Below, piece after piece: positions 56,187 through 64,000 of a DNA stretch of 64,000 nucleotides (position 1 is its first letter; each line of letters starts with the position of its first letter). A model generated the notes under the pieces. It searched no databases. It was not told the DNA's origin and worked only from the letters and a program-made list of their open reading frames with translations. Position numbers and translations under genes: made by a program. This DNA comes from Takashimella koratensis (taxonomy: Eukaryota; Basidiomycota; Tremellomycetes; Trichosporonales; Tetragoniomycetaceae). The DNA is taken from NCBI GenBank assembly GCA_003116875.1, contig BCKT01000009.1, positions 124,001 to 188,000 on the forward strand, written 5' to 3'.

Positions 56187-58306
56187 CCTTGGCGCAACCT
56201 CGGACGTCGGTGTTGACTGTTGACTTCAGACATGACGAAGTGTCTGGATGTATAGCAAGTTGATCGGTCAGAGTTGAAGATACAGTTAACAGTTAAAGCC
56301 GACGCCGAGCCACGCCGAGCTCAACTGATCGACAGGCCGGCGTACAACCTAGACACCGAGCGGTCACGTGATGCTCCTTCATCTGACCGGGCGCCGAAAA
56401 GGTCGGGGTCCGGGCGAGGTGGGTATCACTCCCGAGGCAGTAGTCACTACTCATCAACTACACGTCATTAATGGAAAGGGCTATAAGAAGGCCCCGGTTT
56501 TACTAGTCGTCAGTGTGGTCAGGATCCTCTTGAACGACCAGAGGTGCTGCAACGGCGACGAGCTGGGTATTGGTGATGTGCACAGAAGGTTCCAGTCCGT
56601 TCCCAGGCTGTAGCTCATCAGTATAGCGCGGTGCTTGGTGGTAAGCATACGGGAACCGTAGGAGGGGCCAGTCGTTGGTTTGTTTGAGATCATTCTGAAG
56701 ATCCCCTTTCATTACCACCGAACCTTCGATTGCTGCGCCTCGACGTAAACATCCCATACAACATTACGAGATACCCGAGTCCCGATTGGCCAGCAGCTGA
56801 CCACTTATCTCTAGTCCTCACATGCTGCTCAATCGACGCGGTCCACATGTGGACCATTGGCGAGGTGATCGTCTGCCAACATGAGCAATTATCTCTGCAC
56901 CATGGCTGACTACGTCCACCGCGTGTGACAGTGGGCAAGTGGCGACTTCCACGTGGAGTTCCAGAGCGACTCCACAAGGATCACATAACCGAGTGCCGCT
57001 TACTGCCCTCTAGGCGCCGCTCGTGTGCACGCAGACTCGGGTCTCGGGTGGGTCGGACGGCCGGACCGACCGGATGTACGGTCCACGCAGGGGATTGATG
57101 GCATCTGACAGGGGTCAAGCGTGATCCAGACCTCTAGGAGCGCATGGTGTGCTAGTTCGTTTAGTCTGGCAATGTTGTTCTGCATGGCACGCACTTTGAT
57201 CCCTAGGTTGCGCGCGGTGCGCAGAAGCGAGGGTTTAGTAGACTGGGCCCGGAAAACACGCTGAAACCCAGAGCCTACCCGGAGTATGCGGACAACCGCA
57301 GATCGTCTGACCCTCGATCACAATTGTAGGCGGGCATGACGGCAAGATCCGGAAACGGCGGAACACCAGAGCTTCCAGGGATTTTTCTCAGGAAATCCCC
57401 GTATGCTCCATACGCTCCAGCGGCGACTCAAATTGTCTTTATCTCTAGGCTCTGGTTCCCGTAAATTTTTCTTCCACCAGCATGCGTGGAGCCTTTTCAG
57501 CCCTGAGTGGCACACATGGTCATCTTCCGTCGGGTGGTGGTATCTCGCAGGCGCCTTGGCTTGCCTCGCATGGAACCTCCTTCTTCCCCCACCCCTGCTC
57601 ACCCGCTCCAATTAATGTCTGGAGCGGGGCCTGGCGATAAGGCTCCTTGCCTGACAGTCAACCATCTCTGGGATCTGCCCAAATGCCGCCGACGTCACCA
57701 TGCGAACGACTAAAAATAAACAAACCCCCCTGATCCAACGCGGGCCACTCCCTGCAGGTCATTCAATGCACCGTGTGGTTCCATCGCTTGGCACCTCGTG
57801 AGCACATGCTGACATGGCACGGAACACGCTCTACACCACCTGCGTCCCCCACGCTCACCGTGCTGGACATGCAGCGATCGCCCCGGTCTCTTTTCCTTGC
57901 TCCTCAGACGAGCACCTCAGGCGCGGCCCCGCGCGGACGAAGTCGGACCTGTCATCTCATAGAGATAACGAATGGCGCTATCGCCATACGTGCCAAACCT
58001 TGGTAATGAGCCAAGACGGGCTCAGCGCCTGAGGGAGCAGAGGAACAGACGGGTGGGATTGGGTGGAGTCCGATTCGTTATCGGCACAAGAGGCGAAAAC
58101 TTACCCACCTGTCGCGACCAGACGGAGGGGCGAGAGCGAGAGGTTACCCGACAATCCAGAGAACGAAGAGATAGCGCCATCTCCATCTCATTTAAAGAGA
58201 CTTCAGTCCACTCCACTCCCCCGTCTCGTCGTCTTCGTTTCATCATCCTCTTTGAGGTATTTCACTTTTTTCTTTCCACTGTACCAGCATTTGATACAGT
58301 CACACG
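56187..58306. promoter_or_regulatory. Long non-coding region upstream of PTR2
   Basis: About 2.1 kb without a credible gene on either strand, the longest such stretch in the window. It contains CACGTG at 56365-56370 and 56950-56955 (the second as CCACGTGG). GATA-type cores occur at 56805-56809, 56889-56893, 57636-57640, 57964-57968 and 58078-58082. GATA factors mediate nitrogen control of peptide transporters in fungi, so these may be regulatory sites; this is inference. Confidence 0.4.
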
Positions 58307-60277
58307 ATGGGTGAGTGTCTGTTCGCCGCTCGCCACTGGCACGATATCCACGACAAAGCTAACTCATCTGCAGTTATGCAAGGAACCGCTATTGAGGACT
58401 ACGAGTCCGCCCCCATGCCTCCCACCGGTCTCCCGTCGCACGAGGTGCCCGGGAAGAAGGCTGAGGAGGCTGGCGCTGGTTACGTCCCGGAGGAGGTCAC
58501 TGTCGGCCCTCCCATGGACGACGACTCTGCACCCACCCTCGAGGAGATGTCCACTCTTCGCAAGGTGGCGGCCCCTATGCCGTGAGTGGCGAATATGGTT
58601 TTTGTCTTGTGACTTCTCTGACCGTACCTTAGATGGATCGCCATTGCCATGTGTCTCGTCGAGTTCGCTGAGCGTGCCTCGTACTACGGTTCTTCCGGCC
58701 CCTTCAACAACTTCATCAACAACCCTCTCCCCGACGGTGGCCCCGGCACTGGTGCCGTTGCCCCCGGTGACGCCGGTTTGAACGAGAGTGCCGGTGCTCT
58801 TGGCCTCGGCTCGGTCGACGCTTCCGCCCTCGTCAACCTCTTCACTTTCCTCGCCTACGTTATCCCCATTTACGGTGGTATCGTCGCCGACACCCGCTGG
58901 GGCCGTTTCAAGGCCATCTTCGTCGGTACCGTTGTCGGTGCTGTTGCCCACGTTCTCCTCATCATCCCGGCTCTCCCCCCTGTCATCAAGGACCCCAAGG
59001 GCTCCATGGGTGCCTTCATCGTCGCTATCATCATCCTCGCTTTCGCCGCCGGTTTCATCAAGCCCTCGCTCGGCCCGCTCCTCTGTGACCAGTCTCCGGT
59101 TAAGACACCGACTGTCATCACCACCAAGAAAGGCGAGCGCGTCATCCTTGACCCCCAGGTCACCGTTGAGCGATGGCTCCTCATCTTCTACGCCTGCATC
59201 AACATTGGTGCCTTCTTCGCCGTCGCCACCGAATACGCCGAGCGTCTTGTCGGCTTCTGGCTCGCCTTCCTCTTGCCCGGTATCGTCTACATGCTTATGC
59301 CCATCGTCCTCGTCCTCGCCTACAAGCACCTCTACCACGCCCCTCCTCAGGGTTCGGTCGTTATCGAGACTGTCAAGGTCTTCGGTCACCTCCTCAAGAA
59401 CGGCGGTTGGTACCGTATGTTCCGCGGTGGCCCCGAGTTCTGGGACCGCGCCAAGCCCTCGTACATCCAGGCTCGTGACGGTACCCTCGATGTCAACAAG
59501 GTCTTCTGGGACGACAAGTTCGTTGACGAGATCAGGCAGTCCCTCAACGCCTGCGCCGTCTTCTACCTCATGCCCATCTTCTACCTTGCCGACGGTGGTA
59601 TCGGTAACCAGCTCAACTCCATGTCCACTGCCATGACCCTTAACGGCGCCCCTAACGACCTCATCTCCAACTTCAACCCGCTTGCCATCATCGTCTTCTC
59701 CCCGATCATCACCTTCATCGTCTACCCCTTCTTCTCCAAGATCGGCCGCCCGCTCGCCCCCATGACCCGTATGGCCATTGGTTCCTTCCTTGGCTGCGTT
59801 GGTGCCGTCATTGCGGCGATTGTCCAGTGGAAGATCTACCAGACTTCTCCTTGCGGCTGGGAGGCTTCCACCTGTGACGACGTCTCTCCCGTCTCCCTCT
59901 GGTTGCAGATCCCCATCTACTTCTTCCCCGCCGTCGGAGAGCTCTTTATCGTCGTCACCTCGTACGAGCTTGCCTACACTCGTTCCCCGGCTCGCATGAA
60001 GGGTCTCGTCTACTCCCTCTCCCTCGCCAACAACGCTCTCAGCGCCGCCATCTCCCTCGCCCTCGCCAACGTCATCCAGGACCCTTACCTCATCTGGCCT
60101 TGGATTGCGCTCGCCGTCGGCTGCTTCCTCCTCACTTTCGCCTACCCGATCTTCTTCCGTCACCTCAACGTTCCCGTCGAGGGCTTTGCCTCTCGCGATC
60201 GCCAGGCCGGTCTCGAGCAGCCCAAGGCTATCGCCGAGGCTCAGACCACCGAGTACGAGTCGGCTGAGAAGGTTTAA
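58307..60277 (+). CDS. PTR2: POT/PTR2 family proton-coupled peptide transporter
   Basis: Plasma-membrane di/tripeptide:H+ symporter. The first exon has only four coding bases (58307-58310). An intron to 58373 leads to VMQGTAIEDYESAP. A second intron (about 58582-58632) leads to the helices. Family signatures: EFAERASYYGSSGPFNNFIN (the E..ER..YYG motif) followed by NPLPDGGPG; AYVIPIYGGIVADTRWGRFK; GFIKPSLGPLLCDQ; FYACINIGAFFAVATEYAER; and a large loop with GTLDVNKVFWDDKFVDEIRQ. Further helices include IPIYFFPAVGELFIVVTSYE and LAYTRSPARMKGLVYSLSLA. The cytosolic tail ends TTEYESAEKV with TAA at 60275-60277. Very strong C-ending codon bias implies high expression. The start at 58307 gives MVMQ; the ATG at 58376 is an alternative. 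Confidence 0.94.
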
Positions 60278-61200
60278 AGAGAGACGTAAAAAAGAGTAGG
60301 AAAGATTGCCCTTCGGGTTTCTTTTTTGTACTTGGTCTATAGACATGCATCATATTGAACAAACAATAGAAGTAGGGGAGTATGGGCTGTTTGGATCGCA
60401 TCAGTGTGAAATGAGGCTCGACGCATATGACAGGCAAAGGCGATGTAGCATCCGAAGACGAAGATGAAAGTGTCACGGACGTGACAGATAAGCACTGCAG
60501 TATATAGATGGCTTCAAGATTGAGTAGCAATCTTGAAGATTCAAGCCTTTTTGGACGTGCGGTTTAAGACCATCTACTTGAGCCGTGACAGAAAGTGGTG
60601 GGAAAATGACTCCAAAGAGTCGAGGGGTGCCAAACGGTAGTCAAAGCTAGTGCACATATCTCGTGAAGATAAAGATACTGAAATGTAGGAGAAGAAGTGA
60701 AGCATATAGAAGCAGAGTGAAGCAAATAGAAGCCGAGTGGGAGGAAATGGGAGGAAGGGCATGGTGAACAACTCGAACCCAAGCGGAAGGTGGTCGACTT
60801 TTATCATAGACAGGTCGTGTTCGTGTGCGCCGCGGTGAAGAAGTGGGGGTACCGAGGGGTTAGCGGACTGATAATGGTCAGAGAGAATGACGTGGTAGGG
60901 TAACAGCGAGGGCGACTGGGGAAGGTATCCGATTGGGGTGGACAGAGGTCACAGCAGCAGTCAGAGAACAGCGCATATAGCTTACAGCAGCACATATCCA
61001 ATAGCATAGGTCATGCAGCAAAGAGCAGGCCAAATGCAGAGTAGACACACCATCTACTAGCCACCGCCAACTTAGAAAAACTCGCACAGCGCTACGCCAC
61101 CACCGAAATTACCTGCAACCGACAACGGACCCTCAATCGGGAGTGTACCCGAACGTGGAAGAAAGATCCATATTTTCCTTTCCACGGCGTTGGGCTCGTA
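60278..61200. other. Intergenic region without a supported gene
   Basis: Contains a duplicated word at about 60700-60735 (AGCATATAGAAGC/AGCAAATAGAAGC with GAGTGA spacers). No gene or RNA recognised. Confidence 0.45.
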
Positions 61201-61695
61201 TCAGCCCCGATAGGGGGGATGTTCAGCGCGGAGAAGGAGAGTCGCGTCGCCGCGAGTGGATTGGAAGCGGATGGTGTATGTAGTTGGGCCCGCTCCCTTG
61301 CTCAAGAGGCGCAGGGGCCATTCACAAACAGGGAAACCGGTGGCGGTCCGCACGTCTACCGTCTTAGGGTACACATCCATGTTGCGCGTGAAAAGACCGG
61401 TGAGTATGTCATCACAAACGTCGTGTGTTACAGGTGTCTTTGGATTGTTTTCGAGCCACCCGCGGAAACAGTGGTCAAATGAAAACTTGAGTTCGGATGT
61501 CAGTACCCCAAACTTTGGGTCATCAGGAGTGCCGGCGGTCGTATATCCACGAAATGTGTAGACGATGACGTGTGAAGGGGTTAACGTCTCTTCGAACTCG
61601 GTCGACTCGTCGACACGTCGCCACCGATCGTCGTTGGTGAAATAGGATTTGGAAGGCTCAAACGGAGGGGGGGGTTGCTCGCTGGAGTCGGTCAT
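61201..61695 (-). CDS. Orphan protein, family C copy 1 (164 aa)
   Basis: Single exon, ATG 61695 (MTDSSEQPPPPFEPSKSYFT) to TAG at 61201. Not recognised. A PPPP turn is coded by a C8 run. It is followed by SYFTNDDRWRRVDES, an Ig-like strand-rich region (VIVYTFRGYTTAG), FSFDHCFRGWLENNPKTPVT and NMDVYPKTVDVRTATG. The paralogue at 62924-63567 shares YFTN.D.W, the W[IL]....K[AT].PT block, NVDTYP and ..Y T.....G. A minus-strand TATAAATA (61811-61818) lies about 116 bp before the ATG, inside a ~174-bp sequence repeated almost identically in front of copy 2. No signal peptide or membrane helix. Function unknown. Confidence 0.65.
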   Translation of the reverse strand: MTDSSEQPPPPFEPSKSYFTNDDRWRRVDESTEFEETLTPSHVIVYTFRGYTTAGTPDDPKFGVLTSELKFSFDHCFRGWLENNPKTPVTHDVCDDILTGLFTRNMDVYPKTVDVRTATGFPVCEWPLRLLSKGAGPTTYTIRFQSTRGDATLLLRAEHPPYRG

Positions 61696-61696
61696 G

Positions 61697-61870
61697 TTGA
61701 CAATGTGCTGTCGGTCTGTATGGCGTTCTCAATGTATAAGAGGAGGGAGCGAGTCGTCGAAAGGCGGAATCGGCGTGAGGAAGAAGCGGGGGTCACTCTG
61801 CAGAGTCCCGTATTTATATCTTGCAAGGCCTCCCTCTTGCTTATCTTTGAGCACGCCATGTCTCTGACCT
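61697..61870 (-). repeat. Duplicated promoter and leader, family C copy 1
   Basis: Matches 63569-63740 with about 11 differences over ~174 bp by hand alignment (~94%). It includes the TATAAATA box (61811-61818, minus strand) at the same distance from the ATG in both copies. Similarity stops abruptly beyond about 61870. Confidence 0.8.
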
Positions 61871-61952
61871 TCGACTGTTGTATTCGGTAGTATATGCATA
61901 CCTTAGACGGGATTTTTGAGAAACACCTCGGTCCCAAACAGCCCAAAGGAGT

Positions 61953-62312
61953 CGCCCGCACACATTCCATTCACAACTGCAAAGTCCAGTTATCAGGCTG
62001 GAATTGGNNNNNNNNNNNNNNNNNNNNNNNNNNNNNNNNNNNNNNNNNNNNNNNNNNNNNNNNNNNNNNNNNNNNNNNNNNNNNNNNNNNNNNNNNNNNN
62101 NNNNNNNNNNNNNNNNNNNNNNNNNNNNNNNNNNNNNNNNNNNNNNNNNNNNNNNNNNNNNNNNNNNNNNNNNNNNNNNNNNNNNNNNNNNNNNNNNNNN
62201 NNNNNNNNNNNNNNNNNNNNNNNNNNNNNNNNNNNNNNNNNNNNNNNNNNNNNNNNNCGCCCGCACACATTCCATTCACAACTGCAAAGTCCAGTTATCA
62301 GGCTGGAATTGG
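61953..62312. other. 250-N gap flanked by an exact 55-bp direct repeat
   Basis: 61953-62007 and 62258-62312 are identical over 55 bp, with N at 62008-62257 between them. The simplest reading is that the two contig ends overlap and the gap is artificial. A true tandem repeat is the alternative. No gene is called across it. Confidence 0.85.
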
Positions 62313-62923
62313 TCCCGAGCTCTCTTACTCTCCTTTCATTCTCCACATCGCTGAGTCTTTTGGGGTTCACCCACCTTTTTGGCTTGAGCTCGAGGATACC
62401 ACCGATCACCTGGGCTGCAAAATACCTATCGACGAAGCCAGCGCCTTCCTCATCTTTTTCCTTCGCTCTCCACCGCTTTCCAGTCCATGGAAAAGTCGGC
62501 GTCGGAGTCGTCTGGGAGGACAATATCCTCCAGTCCACTCGTGTTCTTCTGCAAGTCATCGCTGTTGTCCATCATAGTCGTAACGCCTTCGGGTTGTTGG
62601 GCGTGTCGCAAATGCAGTAGTAGTGAGGCACGCGAGTTGTCGAATGGCGAAGGCTGTTGGAAGATACTTGCTGAGGACTGGTCTGACTACCCCCTTTCAT
62701 ATCTTGCACGGCGCTTGTCAGCATTGTCGTTGATCACGAAAAACCTTCACTCTTGAGCCGACCAGTGTGAAAAGATAAGGAAGATCTTCCCTACACCTGA
62801 GTCAGCCACATTCCCAAAGTTCCCATGAACCGAATGTCGCCGTCCACTTGATTGCACATAGTTTTTCTCCTCAGACAATCTGACAAGATGCAGTTGCGTT
62901 ACTGGTACAAATCCCATCTCCGA
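62313..62923. other. Region between the two family C copies
   Basis: Short open frames on both strands with no conserved feature that I recognise. An ATTGCACA..GTTTT..CTCTGACA-like flank just before the 3' end of copy 2 (62851-62895) recurs at 63878-63920. Confidence 0.4.
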
Positions 62924-63567
62924 TCATTCGACTTTGGGGAACTCAAAGCGCACACTCAGGTTGCGACCATTCTCGCCAATAACAGATGCCATGGTGTAAG
63001 TACCGCGACCTTTTTTCCATTCGTCGAAAGGAAGCTCAATGACTTCCAAGGGCTGGGACTGCCTCGTCGTCTGAACAACAGGGTAGGTATCGACGTTCCC
63101 CGCGAGAATACTGGGAAGTATCTTGCTGCAGATCCCGCTTGTCAGATCTTCCGTTGGATGCGCCTTGATCCATTCCTGGATCCAGTGAGTGACCATAGCG
63201 CGGGCATCTTGAACCAGTCGACCGTGCTTTCGCCCGTCTGAGGTTTTGACATTGCCGTTAACCATGATTCGAATGTTCCCAGAGGTTGAGGAGTGGGCGG
63301 AGCACGTTGCGGTGCTGTCGTGCAGTTCCCACCCGTCGTGGTTGGTGAAGTAGTACTCGGAAGAATCAAGCGGAGAGGGGCGGTTGGCATCGAACGTGAT
63401 CCTGTTGGCAGTGTGTTGTTGGCTGTCGGTGAAGGTGAATTGGGAAGGATGCGGAGGGGCGGACGGCTCGCCGGGATCGTGCATGTAGGCAGTGTCCTGT
63501 TGATTGTCGGTGGAGAAGGAGCCGGGATACGGAGGGGGGGGTCCGGGTCCACTTCCCAGTTGTCCAT
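62924..63567 (-). pseudogene. Orphan family C copy 2, one-base frame break in a C run
   Basis: By the conserved promoter, the start is ATG 63567 (MDNWEVDPDPP). TATAAATA sits at 63683-63690, at the same spacing as in copy 1. The frame fails after the poly-C run: copy 1 has eight C available for PPPP, while here one C fewer is left, which shifts the frame. In the other frame the homologous protein continues: YPGSFSTDNQQDTAYMHDPG, a second similar unit HPSQFTFTDSQQHTANRITF, then SEYYFTNHDGWELHDST and WIQEWIKAHPTEDL. It goes on to NVDTYPVVQTTRQSQ and TYTMASVIGENGRNL, and the TAG at 62924. It could be a pseudogene, a sequencing error in the homopolymer, or a gene using an internal ATG (63484). Its N-terminus has an internal tandem duplication absent from copy 1. 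Confidence 0.6.
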
Positions 63568-63568
63568 G

Positions 63569-63740
63569 TTGACAATGTGCTGTCGGTCTGTGTGGCGTTC
63601 TCAGTGGATAAGAGGATGGGGCGAGTCGTCGAAAGGCGTAATCGGCGTGAGGAAGAAGCGGGGGACACTCTGCAAAGTCCCGTATTTATATCTTGCAAGG
63701 CCTCCCTCTTGCTTATCTTTGAGCACGTCATGTCTATGAC
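63569..63740 (-). repeat. Duplicated promoter and leader, family C copy 2
   Basis: Partner of 61697-61870 (~94% identical by eye), including TATAAATA at 63683-63690. Confidence 0.8.
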
Positions 63741-64000
63741 ATTCGGCCGAACCTCCAGAAAGGATCCACAAGTCTGTCTTCGCTTTCTTTTCCAACCAGC
63801 ACCTCGATTGCATATCCCCATAACGACTTAGTCAGCCAAGAGACTAAATTCGTCACAGCGAATTTCTAACATTGTCGATTGCACAGGTTTTCTTTCTCTG
63901 ACATTCTGACCAGATCCACCCCCTCCAAGCTGATTCATCCTTCTGCGGCAGGAGAGCAGAGGTCGGCGAACAACTTTGCCCGTGATTAGTCATACCTATC

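Noticed and set aside
58364..60346. 660-codon open frame antisense to PTR2
   Set aside because: It mirrors the strongly C-ending codon usage of PTR2, is rich in Asp/Glu/Gly without domains, and PTR2 on the plus strand is unambiguous.
61953..62312. Gap-flanking 55-bp repeats as a transposon target-site or terminal repeat
   Set aside because: Exact identity at both contig ends is better explained by an unmerged overlap; no element sequence is visible.

Overview
This window is nuclear DNA from a filamentous or yeast-like fungus, most likely a basidiomycete. I infer a Tremellomycete-type yeast (Trichosporonales or a relative), but the order is not proven by anything seen here. The grounds are GC-rich, gene-dense sequence, many short GT..AG introns that often split codons, Ser/Thr/Pro-rich protein tails, and the gene set: Bud2-type RasGAP, Atg26 sterol glucosyltransferase, cellular RNA-dependent RNA polymerase, WSC-GH71 alpha-1,3-glucanase and PTR2 peptide transporter. 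I saw no rRNA, tRNA, CRISPR, transposon or prokaryotic operon.

Layout. 1-12.9 kb is conserved housekeeping: a Bud2/Cla2-like RasGAP (left end cut off), RCL1 (18S rRNA processing, minus strand), and ATG26, which is head-to-head with RCL1 over a compact shared promoter. 12.9-22.9 kb is a lineage-specific block. It holds tandemly duplicated orphan genes, all on the minus strand, in two families called A and B here. Each family has one intact copy and one decayed copy, with an extra orphan gene and a dispersed repeat between them. 22.9-30.7 kb holds UTP25 (SSU processome) and a QDE-1/Rdp1-type RNA-dependent RNA polymerase, both minus strand. 30.7-34 kb is gene-poor, with uncertain or broken reading frames.

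34-49.5 kb carries a secreted five-WSC GH71 enzyme, a WW-domain protein, an atypical bZIP factor, RMI1, a DUF3224-like protein, D-aminoacyl-tRNA deacylase and a lactonase-like metallo-beta-lactamase. 49.8-56.1 kb looks like a small catabolic neighbourhood: a Dal5-type MFS transporter divergent from a GH105 unsaturated rhamnogalacturonyl hydrolase, followed by a short-chain dehydrogenase. A 2.2-kb non-coding stretch precedes PTR2 (58.3-60.3 kb). 61.2-63.6 kb holds a second orphan duplication, family C. Its two promoters are about 94% identical although the proteins have diverged strongly.

The novel content is the orphan families A, B and C. They are TATA-driven or compact, mostly single-exon, tandemly duplicated and decaying in place. 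A and B share a recognisable core motif and may be one superfamily. Assembly caution: three N-runs sit inside poly-G tracts, and a 250-N gap is flanked by an exact 55-bp repeat, so at least one apparent frameshift (the C-run in family C copy 2) may be a sequencing error.
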